Source: Pseudogemmobacter lacusdianii
Lineage (GTDB): Bacteria; Pseudomonadota; Alphaproteobacteria; Rhodobacterales; Rhodobacteraceae
Direction of reading: 5' to 3'
DNA length: 64,000 nt
Assembly: GCF_030848395.1 (NCBI RefSeq)
Contig: NZ_JAVDBT010000005.1
Span: 62,001 to 126,000, forward strand
This document shows, piece after piece, positions 42,533 through 51,370 of the stretch (the stretch's first letter is position 1; every line of letters starts with the position of its first letter). A program made the position numbers and the translations under genes. The notes under the pieces are model-generated. The model was not told where the DNA came from. It did not search any database and worked only from the letters and a program-made list of their open reading frames with translations.

Positions 42533-43534
42533 ATGAAACCGACTATCGCACCGCTTGCCCTTGCGCTGGGCCTTTCCGGTGTGGGCGGCATGGCTGCCGC
42601 CGAGGGCTGCGGCGAGATCACCATTGCCAGCATGAACTGGCAAAGTGCTGAACTGGCCGCTGCAGTAGATCAGTTCATCCTGAACAACGGCTTTGGCTGC
42701 GAGGCAGAGATCATCCAAGGCGACACCGTGCCGACCATCACCTCGATGGTGGAGAAGGGCGATCCGCAAATTGCTCCCGAAGGTTGGGTCGACCTGATTC
42801 CCGAAGTCGTGCAGGCGGGTCTGGCCGAAGGCAAGATTGTCGCCGGGGCTGAGATCCTGTCGGATGGCGCGGTCCAAGGCTGGTGGATCCCTAAATATCT
42901 GGCAGACGCCAATCCCCAGATCAAAACCATCGATGACCTGCTGAAGCATCCCGAGCTTTTCCCCGATCCCGAGGATGACTCCAAAGGCGCTGTGCACAAC
43001 GGCCCGCAAGGCTGGGGCGGCACGGTCGTCACCGCACAGCTTTACAAAGCCTATGGCGCGGAAGCCGCTGGCTTTAATCTGGTCGACACCGGCTCTGCCG
43101 CGGGTCTCGACGGCTCGATCGCCCGCGCTTACGAGCGTCAAGAAGGCTGGGTCGGCTATTACTGGGCACCGACCGCGCTCTTGGGCAAGTATGAGATGGT
43201 CAAGCTTGAGCATGGCGCTGCGCTTGACGCGGAAGAGTGGAAGTCCTGCACCTCGAACGCCGAATGCGCAGAACCGAAGCCGAACGATTGGCCGAAAGAT
43301 AAGGTGCAAACCGTTATCGCAAAGCCCTTTGCAGACAGCGCCCCGGCTGAGGTGATGGATTACCTCAACACGCGTGCCTGGACCAATGCCACCGTCAACG
43401 GCGTCATGGCTTGGATGACCGACAACCAAGCCACGGGTGAAGATGGTGCGCGCCACTTCCTGAAAGAGAATGAAGCTTTGTGGCAGGACTGGGTCTCGCC
43501 GGAAGTCGCGGAAAAAGTAAAAGCCGCGCTCTGA
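42533..43534 (+). CDS. proX: Glycine betaine/choline-type ABC transporter substrate-binding protein
   Basis: A 333-residue periplasmic protein of the OpuAC family. The signal peptide is residues 1 to about 23 (KPTIAPLALALGLSGVGGMAAA). The mature protein starts EGCGEITIASMNWQSAE. Tryptophans and tyrosines for a cation-pi box are present in VQGWWIP, PQGWGG and WVGYYWAPTAL. A Cys pair within SCTSNAEC suggests a disulfide loop. Quaternary amines (betaine, choline, proline betaine, carnitine) are the expected cargo. ATG 42533 follows AGGGAGA; upstream in-frame ATG 42512 is less likely. First gene of a three-gene transporter operon. Confidence 0.88.
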   Translation: MKPTIAPLALALGLSGVGGMAAAEGCGEITIASMNWQSAELAAAVDQFILNNGFGCEAEIIQGDTVPTITSMVEKGDPQIAPEGWVDLIPEVVQAGLAEGKIVAGAEILSDGAVQGWWIPKYLADANPQIKTIDDLLKHPELFPDPEDDSKGAVHNGPQGWGGTVVTAQLYKAYGAEAAGFNLVDTGSAAGLDGSIARAYERQEGWVGYYWAPTALLGKYEMVKLEHGAALDAEEWKSCTSNAECAEPKPNDWPKDKVQTVIAKPFADSAPAEVMDYLNTRAWTNATVNGVMAWMTDNQATGEDGARHFLKENEALWQDWVSPEVAEKVKAAL

Positions 43535-43550
43535 CCTGCTCTTACCCTGC

Positions 43551-43579
43551 GGGCGGCCCCGTTTGGGGCCGCCCATTTT
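43551..43579 (+). terminator. Hairpin between binding-protein and permease genes
   Basis: A perfect 10-bp stem (GGGCGGCCCC/GGGGCCGCCC) with a GTTT loop and ATTTT after it. In ABC operons such hairpins often keep the binding protein at higher levels than the permease by partial termination or 3'-end protection. Confidence 0.7.
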
Positions 43580-43634
43580 GTTTGCCACTGCCCGCACCTT
43601 GCGCCGGGCATCTTCCCGTTAGGACCTTTCGCCT

Positions 43635-44522
43635 ATGAGCTGGCTCACCGATTTCCCGCAGATGGATGAAAACCATCTGCGAGATCTGAGAAAAACGATC
43701 GACGAAGCGTTTAGAAGCTTCACCCGCAGTTATGGTGACACGTTCGAAGCCATGTTTGAGCCGCTCCGCATCTTCATGGTGCAGGCCGAACGCTTCATGA
43801 CACAGACACCCTGGCTCATCACGCTAGCGATCATTCTCGCGGTGGCTTGGCTGGGCAGCCGGAGCGTCAAAGCCGTTTTGGCCACCGCTGCGACCATGCT
43901 GCTCATCGGCTATCTGGGCATGTGGGACGATACGATGAAGACGCTGGCGATGATCTTCGTCTGCACGGTCATCTGTATCGTCATCGGCATTCCGCTTGGG
44001 ATCGCGATGGCGCGGTGGAACCGCATGCAGGCGGTCATCAACCCTGTGCTGGATGTGATGCAGACCATGCCCAGCTTCGTCTATCTGATCCCTGTGGTGA
44101 TGCTTTTGGGCATCGGCAAGGTGCCGGGTCTGATTGCGGTGGTGATCTATGCCATGCCGCCGGTGATCCGCCTGACCAATCTTGGCATCCGCCTTGTCGA
44201 TAAGGAAATGCTGGAAGCCGCCGACGCCTTTGGCTCTTCGGATTGGCAAAAGCTGAAGAATGTGCAGCTGCCGCTGGCGCTGCCGACCATCATGGCTGGG
44301 ATCAACCAGACGATCATGATGGCTCTGGCGATGGTGGTGATCGCCTCGATGATCGGCGTGCAGGGCCTTGGCCAGCCGGTGCTGCGGGCGATCTCGAACC
44401 AGTATTTCACCCTTGGGATGTTCAACGGCTTTGCCATTGTCGGTATCGCGATCATCTTTGACCGCGTCAGCCAAGCCTTCGGCAAGCGCCTGCAAAAGCA
44501 TTCGGAGGTGAGCCATGGCTGA
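43635..44522 (+). CDS. proW: Betaine/choline-type ABC transporter permease
   Basis: A 295-residue inner-membrane permease. An N-terminal cytoplasmic stretch of about 55 residues is followed by six or seven helices. The binding-protein-dependent permease EAA loop is EAADAFGSSDWQKLKNVQLPLALPTIMAGINQT. MPSFVYLIPVVMLLGIGKVPGLIAVVIYAMPPVIRLT is characteristic of ProW/OpuAB. The last eight bases overlap the ATPase gene, suggesting coupled translation. It gathers with the upstream binding protein and downstream ATPase into one importer. Confidence 0.92.
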   Translation: MSWLTDFPQMDENHLRDLRKTIDEAFRSFTRSYGDTFEAMFEPLRIFMVQAERFMTQTPWLITLAIILAVAWLGSRSVKAVLATAATMLLIGYLGMWDDTMKTLAMIFVCTVICIVIGIPLGIAMARWNRMQAVINPVLDVMQTMPSFVYLIPVVMLLGIGKVPGLIAVVIYAMPPVIRLTNLGIRLVDKEMLEAADAFGSSDWQKLKNVQLPLALPTIMAGINQTIMMALAMVVIASMIGVQGLGQPVLRAISNQYFTLGMFNGFAIVGIAIIFDRVSQAFGKRLQKHSEVSHG

Positions 44523-45555
44523 TCAGATCGGTATTGAGATCCGCAACCTTTACAAGATCTTCGGCCCGCGTGCGGCCGAGCTGATGGAGAAGGTGCGCGC
44601 AGGCGCCACCAAGACAGAGCTCAACGAGCAGCATCACCATGTGCTGGGCCTTAACAACATCAACATGTCGATGGCCGCGGGCCAGATCCATGTCATCATG
44701 GGGTTGTCCGGCTCGGGCAAATCCACGCTGATCCGCCACATCAACCGCCTGATCGACCCCACTGCCGGTGAGGTGATGGTGGGGGGTGAGAATGTGGTGG
44801 GGATGTCGAAAGAGGCATTGCGCGAATTCCGTCGCCACCAGACCGCAATGGTGTTCCAAAAATTCGCGCTGCTGCCCAACCGCACCGTGCTGGAAAACAC
44901 CTATTACGGGCTGGAGATCCAAGGCGTCCCGCATGCGAAACGCGTCGATGCGGCGATGCGCTGGATCGAACGGGTGGGGCTGAAGGGCTTTGAGAAGAAA
45001 TATCCCAACCAGCTTTCGGGCGGGATGCAGCAGCGCGTTGGCCTTGCGCGCGCCCTTTCGAATGACGCGCCGATCTTGCTGATGGATGAGGCTTATTCCG
45101 CACTCGATCCGCTGATCCGGGTCGATATGCAGACCGTCCTGCTCGATCTGCAAAAAGAGATCCGCAAGACCGTGGTCTTCATCACCCATGACCTTGATGA
45201 GGCTTTGCGGCTGGGCGACAGCATCGCCATCCTGCGCGATGGCGAGATTATCCAGCAAGGCACCAGCCAAGACATCGTTCTGCGTCCGGCCGATGCCTAT
45301 ATCGAGAACTTCGTGCGTGAAGTGAACCGGGGCCGCGTCATTCGTGCCGATGCGGCAATGGCTGCGCTGAACGGTGCCGAGCCGCCTGCGGGTCGCGTGT
45401 CCGGCTCGAACACCTTGGATGATGCAGGACGGATCATGGTGCAGAACGGGATGACACGTCTGGCGGTGATCGATGATCACTCCGGCCAGCCGGTCGGTGT
45501 GCTGACGATGGAGGCGATCATGGCCGCCATCACCCGGCACAATGCCGCCGCTTAA
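44515..45555 (+). CDS. proV: Betaine/choline-type ABC transporter ATP-binding protein
   Basis: A 346-residue ATPase of the ProV/OpuAA family. Walker A is GLSGSGKST, the Q-loop region MVFQKFALLPNRTVLEN, the signature LSGGMQQRVGLARAL, Walker B ILLMDEAYSALDPL, and the switch histidine in FITHDLDEAL. The N-terminal helix RAAELMEKVRAGATKTEL is typical of the family. After residue 270 a single CBS-like segment (RIMVQNGMTRLAVIDDHSGQPVGVL) remains; CBS domains gate related importers by ionic strength. Confidence 0.93.
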   Translation: MADQIGIEIRNLYKIFGPRAAELMEKVRAGATKTELNEQHHHVLGLNNINMSMAAGQIHVIMGLSGSGKSTLIRHINRLIDPTAGEVMVGGENVVGMSKEALREFRRHQTAMVFQKFALLPNRTVLENTYYGLEIQGVPHAKRVDAAMRWIERVGLKGFEKKYPNQLSGGMQQRVGLARALSNDAPILLMDEAYSALDPLIRVDMQTVLLDLQKEIRKTVVFITHDLDEALRLGDSIAILRDGEIIQQGTSQDIVLRPADAYIENFVREVNRGRVIRADAAMAALNGAEPPAGRVSGSNTLDDAGRIMVQNGMTRLAVIDDHSGQPVGVLTMEAIMAAITRHNAAA

Positions 45556-45580
45556 GCCGATTGATCTGATGCTTGTTGTG

Positions 45581-45613
45581 AAAAGGGCCAGAGGGGAAAC
45601 CTCTGGCCCTTTT
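45581..45613. terminator. Bidirectional intrinsic terminator
   Basis: A perfect 14-bp stem (AAAAGGGCCAGAGG / CCTCTGGCCCTTTT) with a GGAAA loop lies between the convergent ATPase and GlxA-type regulator genes and provides a T run in each direction. Confidence 0.92.
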
Positions 45614-45615
45614 GC

Positions 45616-46668
45616 TTAGGCTTCGGTCTCTGCCGGTTCCTCGCGCATTTTGCGGAAATGCGAAAAACGGTGAGGCGAGACGCCAAATTTCTTGCGAAAG
45701 CTTTTCGAGAAATGGGAGCTGGATTGATAGCCGCAGGCGATCGCGGTCTCGAGCACACTCAGATCGGTCTCAGCCAAAAGCGCCCGCCCATTCTGCAGCC
45801 GCAGATTGTTTAGGTATTGCAGCGGTGTCACGCCAAGATTGCCTTTAAACAAACGTTCAATCTGCCGCCGCGACACGCCCACATGATCGGCGCAATCATC
45901 GATGCTGAAGGGCTCTTCGATATGCTCTTCAAGATAAGTGACCGCTTTGGCCAGATGCCGGTTGCGGGTGCCCAAACGGGAACTGAGCGAGGTGGTTTGC
46001 TCATCCGCCTCATCCCTGCGTCGGGACAGAAGGCACATATTCATCACCGCTTGGCTGAGCTCTCCGCCGAAATGTTCGTCCACGATCCTTAAGACGAGGT
46101 CGGCCGCAGCCACCCCACCGGCACAGGTGACGATGCGATCGTCGACACTGAAGACCTGCCATTCCGGCGTCAGATCTGGGAAAACTTCGGTGAAGCTGCG
46201 GATGTTCTCCCAATGCAGGGTGAACCGCCGCCCATCCAAAATCCCGGCCCGTGCCAAAGCATAGGCCCCGGTGCAAAGCCCGCCCACGGTGCGTCCATGC
46301 CGCCACTGGGCCCGGATCCAATCGCTTAAGGTCGAACTGCAGGCCAATTCTGGCTCGACGCCGCCACAGACCAAAACATAGCCCGGCGCTGCGTGATTGG
46401 GCAGGGCAGCATCTGGCACGAGCGAAAGCCCGTTTGAGCAGCGCACCGGCTTGCCATCCGCACTATAGACGTTCCAGCGAAACAGCACCTGGCCCGCCAG
46501 TTGGTTCGCCACCCGCAACGGCTCAATCGCCGAGGTGAAGGCCAGCATGGTAAACTGATGCATCAGCACGAAGGAAACGTTGATCGGTTCCTTGGGCGCT
46601 TGGAGCGAGATATGGGCAATTCCCCGTGCCACATAGCGGCGATCACCGGCATCGATCACATTGGACAT
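45616..46668 (-). CDS. GlxA-family (DJ-1/PfpI plus AraC) transcriptional regulator
   Basis: A 350-residue regulator. The N-terminal DJ-1/PfpI-like domain (about 30-205) holds YVLVCGGVEPEL and VGGLCTGAYALARAG, where the elbow cysteine sits. The AraC-type double helix-turn-helix (about 235-335) includes PFSIDDCADHVGVSRRQIERLFKGNLGVTPLQYL and GYQSSSHFSKSFRKKFGVSPHRF. This plan is shared by GbdR and CdhR, which control betaine and carnitine use in Pseudomonas. Its place beside a betaine-type importer supports a similar role here. ATG 46668 is preceded by AAGGGT; an upstream in-frame start is possible. Confidence 0.87.
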   Translation of the reverse strand: MSNVIDAGDRRYVARGIAHISLQAPKEPINVSFVLMHQFTMLAFTSAIEPLRVANQLAGQVLFRWNVYSADGKPVRCSNGLSLVPDAALPNHAAPGYVLVCGGVEPELACSSTLSDWIRAQWRHGRTVGGLCTGAYALARAGILDGRRFTLHWENIRSFTEVFPDLTPEWQVFSVDDRIVTCAGGVAAADLVLRIVDEHFGGELSQAVMNMCLLSRRRDEADEQTTSLSSRLGTRNRHLAKAVTYLEEHIEEPFSIDDCADHVGVSRRQIERLFKGNLGVTPLQYLNNLRLQNGRALLAETDLSVLETAIACGYQSSSHFSKSFRKKFGVSPHRFSHFRKMREEPAETEA

Positions 46669-46915
46669 GGCGGACCCTTCCGTGGGAGAATTTCGACGGC
46701 GATATCCAATCGGCAGATGAGTGTCCATATCACTGCTGCGCTGGGTTTTAAGGTCTGTCTCGAGGGGGTTGCGAAGGGCGTTTATCGCCAGACTTTAAGG
46801 ATTTATGGGGGCAAGCGGACGGGCCCAGAAATGCAGCGAGGCGACCGGGTTGGCTTGAGCCGCCTTGGGGGCCGATGGGTGGCAAAGGGCAGGGCCGAGA
46901 GCGCGGCCGACCGTC

Positions 46916-47128
46916 CTATCGGGGACGTGGCGGGCAGATCCCTTGATAGGCAGTGGCCAACCAATCGAGCAGGTGGCGCACCACGGGGCGCATGCCTTTC
47001 TTGCCCAAATGCACGGCATGAATGCGGCCAACGGGCGCGCGCAAATCCAGATCGACAGTGACCAAACGGCGGGCCTGCAGGTCATCTTCGACCAAGATGC
47101 GCGGCATCAGACGTTCACCAGCGGCCAA
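46916..47128 (-). pseudogene. C-terminal remnant of a LysR-family regulator
   Basis: About 70 codons ending in TAG at 46916 match only the last part of a LysR effector domain: AGERLMPRILVEDDLQARRLVTV, then the typical closing GRIHAVHLGKKGMRPVVRHLLDWLATAYQG. There is no DNA-binding domain upstream. Instead the opposite strand becomes a pirin fragment near 47110-47130. The gene has lost its 5' three-quarters and cannot make a regulator. Family assignment is by pattern; the deletion is inferred. Confidence 0.7.
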
Positions 47129-47535
47129 ATCCCAGCGGTTGAACTGGAAGGCCGCAGTCGCCTGCGCGTCATCGCGGGGTGTATGGCGGTGTTGAGGGGC
47201 CCGCGCAGACGGCCTCGCCTTTGCATCTGTGGGACGTTTACCTGCAGGCTGGCGATGGTCACCGCATCGAACTGCCAGCAGGGCAGGCGGTGTCGGTTGC
47301 GCTTTTGAGTGGTGGCGCGGTGCTGAATGGCCTCCAAGAATTGGCAGGCCCTGAAACGGTGATCTTCACCACCGATGCAGGGCAGATCCAACTGGCCGCG
47401 ACCGAAGATGCCCATTACCTCGTCTTGGCGGGAGAGCCGATTAAGGAGCCGATCGCAATGGGCGACCCCTTCGTGATGAACACCGAAGCCGAGTTGCGCG
47501 ATGCCTATCAGGATTTTCGCATGGGCAAGCTCTGA
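47107..47535 (+). pseudogene. C-terminal remnant of a pirin-family gene, frameshifted
   Basis: Pirin-like sequence begins in one frame (QTFTSGQIPAVELEGRSRLRVIAG, to about 47178) and continues in another (VYGGVEGPAQTASPLHLWDVYL onward to the stop at 47535). A frameshift therefore lies near 47172-47180. The metal-binding N-terminal cupin half of pirin is missing altogether. LysR and pirin genes are often divergent neighbours; a deletion over their shared promoter and 5' ends would produce exactly this tail-to-tail pair. Confidence 0.7.
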
Positions 47536-47788
47536 CGCCGCTGACCCTGCGCGTGGCGCGACCCTCCATCTGCGAGGGCATCCCGAAGCGAGCAGGGCGC
47601 GCTACCAATTGCCAAGGGGCATGAGATCACGGCCAGCCCGAGAGCAGGGGCTGGCTGCGTGACTTCTGCGCCAAAGCCCGTTTGATGCGGCATGATCCCT
47701 GTTGGGGCGGCGTCCCATCCCCGCGATAGGTTTCGGGGATGGAACGCGGCTTTTGGCGGGCACGGGCCTTTGTCCTGCCCGCCTGAGC

Positions 47789-49396
47789 TTAGGCCTGACG
47801 GGCCGCGAGCAGGTTGTCGAGCCAGTCGGGGTCCATTTCGGGGACCGAGGAGAGCAAAAGCTCGGTATAAGCGGCATGTGGTGGGGCAAAGATCTCGTCT
47901 TTGCTGCCTTGCTCAACCACACGGCCGTTTTGCATCACCACCACATGATCGGCGATGGCGCGCACAGTCGCGAGATCATGGGTGATGAAAAGATAGCCCA
48001 GCCCACGCTCGCGTTGCAGCCGGTCCAGGAGCCGCAAGATGCCTTCGGCGACGATTTGGTCAAGCGCGCTGGTCACCTCATCGCAGATGATCAAATCGGG
48101 TTCGGCTGCCAAGGCGCGGGCGATGCAGACGCGTTGTTTCTGACCGCCCGAAAGCTCGCTTGGCAGGCGGTTGATGAAAAGATCGGGGTCCAGCTCGATC
48201 TCGGTCAAAAGCTCGCGGATGCGGTCTTCCTTGGCGCGGCCGCGCAGGCCTAGGTAAAACTCCAGCGGCCGGCCCAGCACCTCACGGATGGTGTGGCGCG
48301 GGTTCAGCGCGGTGTCGGCGCTTTGGTGGATCATTTGCATGCGCTTCAGCATGCTGCGCGGGCGGTCACGGTTCTTGGCGGGCAGCATTTGGCCGTCGAA
48401 CTTCACCAGCCCGGCGGTGGGCGGCAAAAGCCCCATTGCCACGCGTGCGGTGGTGGACTTGCCCGAGCCGCTTTCGCCGACCACGGCCACGGTTCTGCCG
48501 CGGTGCGCGGCGATGGTGACGCGGTCCAGCACTTTATGGGTGCCGTAAGAGGCATCGACGCCGGTGATCTCAAGCAGCGGCGGGCCTTCGGGGAGGGGCC
48601 CGCGCGGCGAGGCTTGGAACTCACGCACGGCCCAAAGCGATTTGGTATAGGCCTCTTTGGGATGGGCCAGCATCTCGCGGGCAGGGGCGTCTTCGACCTC
48701 TTCGCCCTTGAGCAAAACCTTGATGCGGTCGGCCATCTGGGCCACGACCGCAAGGTCATGGGTGATGTAGATTGCAGCCGAGCCGTGGTTGCGCACGATG
48801 TCGCGGATCGCGGCGAGAACCTCGATCTGGGTGGTGACGTCCAGCGCGGTGGTCGGTTCGTCAAAGATGATGAGGTCCGGCTTGCAGGCCATCGCCATCG
48901 CGGTCATCGCGCGCTGCAATTGCCCGCCCGAGATCTGGTGCGGGAAGCGAAAGCCGATCTGATCGGGGTCGGGCAGGCGCATCTCACTGTAAAGGCGTAC
49001 GGCTTCCGCCTCGGCTTCGCTGCGCGACATGACGCCGTGTCGGATCGGGGCCTCGCAATGCTGTGCGATGATGCGCCAAGCCGGGTTGAAGGAGGCGGCC
49101 GAGGATTGCGCGACATAGGCGATGCGGCGGCCGCGCAGCTTGCGCAGCTCTTCCGTCGAAGCACCGACCAGCTCTTGCCCGTCAAAACGGATCGAACCGC
49201 TTGAGATGCGGCAGCCGGGGCGCACATGGCCCATTGCCGTCAGACCAAGGGTGGATTTCCCCGCGCCGCTTTCGCCGATCAGCCCCAGAACCTCGCCGCG
49301 GTGCAGATCAAGGCTGACGCCTTTGACGATCTCATTCCAGCCATTGCTGCCGCGGCCTTCGATGCGGAGGTCGCGGATTTCCAACAGTTTTTCCAT
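47789..49396 (-). CDS. Peptide/nickel-type ABC transporter, fused double ATPase (DppD-DppF)
   Basis: A 535-residue protein with two complete ABC ATPase domains. Domain 1 (about 1-265): Walker [10 protein letters not shown], signature [10 protein letters not shown], Walker [13 protein letters not shown], switch YITHDLAVV. Domain 2 (about 275-520): [45 protein letters not shown]. Each is followed by an oligopeptide-type C-terminal helix. It would power import through the two permeases encoded upstream. The gene starts three bases after the dppC-like stop. The cargo is unknown; the link to histidine genes is discussed in the findings. Confidence 0.92.
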   Translation of the reverse strand: MEKLLEIRDLRIEGRGSNGWNEIVKGVSLDLHRGEVLGLIGESGAGKSTLGLTAMGHVRPGCRISSGSIRFDGQELVGASTEELRKLRGRRIAYVAQSSAASFNPAWRIIAQHCEAPIRHGVMSRSEAEAEAVRLYSEMRLPDPDQIGFRFPHQISGGQLQRAMTAMAMACKPDLIIFDEPTTALDVTTQIEVLAAIRDIVRNHGSAAIYITHDLAVVAQMADRIKVLLKGEEVEDAPAREMLAHPKEAYTKSLWAVREFQASPRGPLPEGPPLLEITGVDASYGTHKVLDRVTIAAHRGRTVAVVGESGSGKSTTARVAMGLLPPTAGLVKFDGQMLPAKNRDRPRSMLKRMQMIHQSADTALNPRHTIREVLGRPLEFYLGLRGRAKEDRIRELLTEIELDPDLFINRLPSELSGGQKQRVCIARALAAEPDLIICDEVTSALDQIVAEGILRLLDRLQRERGLGYLFITHDLATVRAIADHVVVMQNGRVVEQGSKDEIFAPPHAAYTELLLSSVPEMDPDWLDNLLAARQA

Positions 49397-49399
49397 GGT

Positions 49400-50257
49400 T
49401 CAGTCCTTCAATCCGCTGGAAAGGTGCAGCACCCAATCGACGACCAGATTGACCGAGACGGTCAGGATCGCGATGGCGGCCGCAGGCAGGAGCGGAGCCA
49501 GGCCGAAGGTTGCCGTTTGCCAGCTTGAGAAGTTGGCGAAGGAGATCAGGCGCGCACTTTCGCGCACCATCGAGCCCCAATCCGCTGTCGGCGGTTGCAA
49601 CCCTAGACCAAGGAAGCTGAGGGCGGCGATAAAGAGAAAGACAAAGCAGAAGCGCAGGCCAAACTCCGCGATCAGCGGTGCGGCGGCATTGGGCAGGATC
49701 TCGCGGCGGACGATCCAGCCCAGTCCCTCGCCACGCATCCGCGCGACTTCGATATAGTCCAAGGTTAGGATGCCTTGCGCCACAGCGCGCGACAGGCGGA
49801 AGACGCGGGTGCTGTCGAGCACGGCGATGACCAAGATCAGCGCCACCACGGATGTGCCGGTGATGGTGAGGATCAGCAGGGCGAAAATCAGCGAAGGGAT
49901 CGCCATCAGCACATCGACCAGCCGCGACAGCGCGGTGTCGACCCAGCCGCCCATCGTGGCGGCCACCAGCCCTAGGGTGGAGCCGATTAAGAAGGCCAAG
50001 CCGGTGGCCATCAAGGCGATGCCGACGGTGTTTCTGGCGCCATAGATCAGCCGCGACAGCACATCTCGGCCCAAGGCGTCGGTGCCAAGGTAATAGGGCG
50101 CGACCCAAGGTTGATAGGTGGGCCCGACGACCTCTTGCTCGGCGTAGGGCGCGATGAGGGGGGCGAAGATGGCAAGCACGGCGTAGAGCAGGATCAAGCT
50201 CATCCCGAGCTTTGCCGAGAACGGAGCACTGCGCATGGCTGAAAGGCTAAGCGCCAT
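49400..50257 (-). CDS. Peptide-type ABC transporter permease (DppC-like)
   Basis: A 285-residue permease with six helices. It starts LSLILLYAVLAIFAPLIAPYAEQE, the N-terminal OppC pattern, and carries APYYLGTDALGRDVLSRLIYGAR, the classical DppC/OppC motif. The EAA loop is EVARMRGEGLGWIVRREILPNAAAPLIAEF. GAGG lies eight bases before the ATG. It is the middle gene of a three-gene unit, five bases after dppB. Confidence 0.92.
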   Translation of the reverse strand: MALSLSAMRSAPFSAKLGMSLILLYAVLAIFAPLIAPYAEQEVVGPTYQPWVAPYYLGTDALGRDVLSRLIYGARNTVGIALMATGLAFLIGSTLGLVAATMGGWVDTALSRLVDVLMAIPSLIFALLILTITGTSVVALILVIAVLDSTRVFRLSRAVAQGILTLDYIEVARMRGEGLGWIVRREILPNAAAPLIAEFGLRFCFVFLFIAALSFLGLGLQPPTADWGSMVRESARLISFANFSSWQTATFGLAPLLPAAAIAILTVSVNLVVDWVLHLSSGLKD

Positions 50258-50262
50258 GGAGA

Positions 50263-51231
50263 TTACCTCGGGTGCAGAAGGCGCGGGTTAGAGGCAATGC
50301 CAATCAGGTCCGCAACCAAGTTGAGAAGAATATAGGTCGCCGCGAAGATCAGGCAGGCGGCCTGCACCACGGGCATATCGCGCTTTGCCACGCTGTCGAC
50401 CAGCAATTGGCCAAGGCCGGGATAGACGAAGACCACTTCGACCAGCACGACGCCGACGATAAGATAGGCAAGGTTTAGCGCGATCACGGTGACAATCGGC
50501 GCGACCGCATTCGGCAAGGCGTGAATGGCGATGACGCGCCAAGCTTTCATGCCCTTAAGTTCGGCCATTTCGATATAGGGCAGGGCGAGCAGGTTCACGA
50601 TCGCTGCGCGGGTCATCCGCATCATATGCGCGGCCACGATCAAGACCATCGTCAGCGCCGGCAGGAAGGCGGTGTGCAGCCGATCCGCCAAGGTCATGTC
50701 CGGGGTCACGTTGGCAAGGCTGGGGAACCAGCCCAATTGTACTGAAAAGAGCAAGATCAGGATATAGGCCACGAAGAACTCGGGGAAGGAGATCACCGTG
50801 AGCGTGGTGCCCGAGATCCAGCGGTCCAGCAGGCCGCCGCGGTATAGCGCTGCCAAGAGGCCAAGGCCCACCGAAAGCGGCACTGCGATCGCGGCAGCAT
50901 AACCCGCCAAGAAGAAGGTGTTGAAGGCGCGGTCCGAAATCAGATCTGCAATCGGACGTCGGTTTGCCAGCGACAGGCCAAAATCGCCCTGCACCGCATT
51001 GCCCAGCCAAGCCAGATAGCGCGTCATCGGCGGATCGGTCAGGCCAAATTGCTCTTTGAAGGCGGCAATCGTCTCGGGCGAGGCGGATTGGCCCAGCACC
51101 TCGGTGGCGATGTCGCCGGGCAAAAGCTCAACCGCCCAGAAAATCACGGCTGACACGATGAGCAGTGTCAGGAGACCGATGCCCAGTCGCCTGAGCACAA
51201 GAAGCGGAATCGGTGACAATTTGGTTGGCAT
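50263..51231 (-). CDS. Peptide-type ABC transporter permease (DppB-like)
   Basis: A 322-residue permease of the OppB/DppB family: RRLGIGLLTLLIVSAVIFWAVELLPGDIATEVLG, then FGLTDPPMTRYLAWLGNAVQGDFGLSL, the standard N-terminal signature. The EAA loop includes MAELKGMKAWRVIAIHALPNAVAPIVT. The ORF is open to an ATG at 51264, but that codon lies inside the HutC-type operator and has no ribosome site. I therefore place the start at ATG 51231, with AGAAG upstream. First gene of the permease/ATPase unit, divergent from hutC; the binding protein is encoded separately at 58158. Confidence 0.9.
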   Translation of the reverse strand: MPTKLSPIPLLVLRRLGIGLLTLLIVSAVIFWAVELLPGDIATEVLGQSASPETIAAFKEQFGLTDPPMTRYLAWLGNAVQGDFGLSLANRRPIADLISDRAFNTFFLAGYAAAIAVPLSVGLGLLAALYRGGLLDRWISGTTLTVISFPEFFVAYILILLFSVQLGWFPSLANVTPDMTLADRLHTAFLPALTMVLIVAAHMMRMTRAAIVNLLALPYIEMAELKGMKAWRVIAIHALPNAVAPIVTVIALNLAYLIVGVVLVEVVFVYPGLGQLLVDSVAKRDMPVVQAACLIFAATYILLNLVADLIGIASNPRLLHPR

Positions 51232-51250
51232 TCTGGCAGGACTTCTTTCG

Positions 51251-51266
51251 TTATGTATAGTCATAA
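51251..51266. promoter_or_regulatory. HutC-type operator in the dppB-hutC divergent region
   Basis: TTATGTATAGTCATAA: inverted arms TTATG/CATAA with a six-base centre. The core TGTATAGTCA matches the sites at 52282, 58062 and 61248. It lies between the two divergent genes and could repress both. Confidence 0.6.
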
Positions 51267-51370
51267 TCCAGAAGTTTGCCGCGCAGTCTAGTAAAATATT
51301 GGCTCGACACCCCTAATTGTTGCTTGCATTTTGAGCGCGCTTCAAACTTGAGCAGTTGAGGGGCGGCGTG

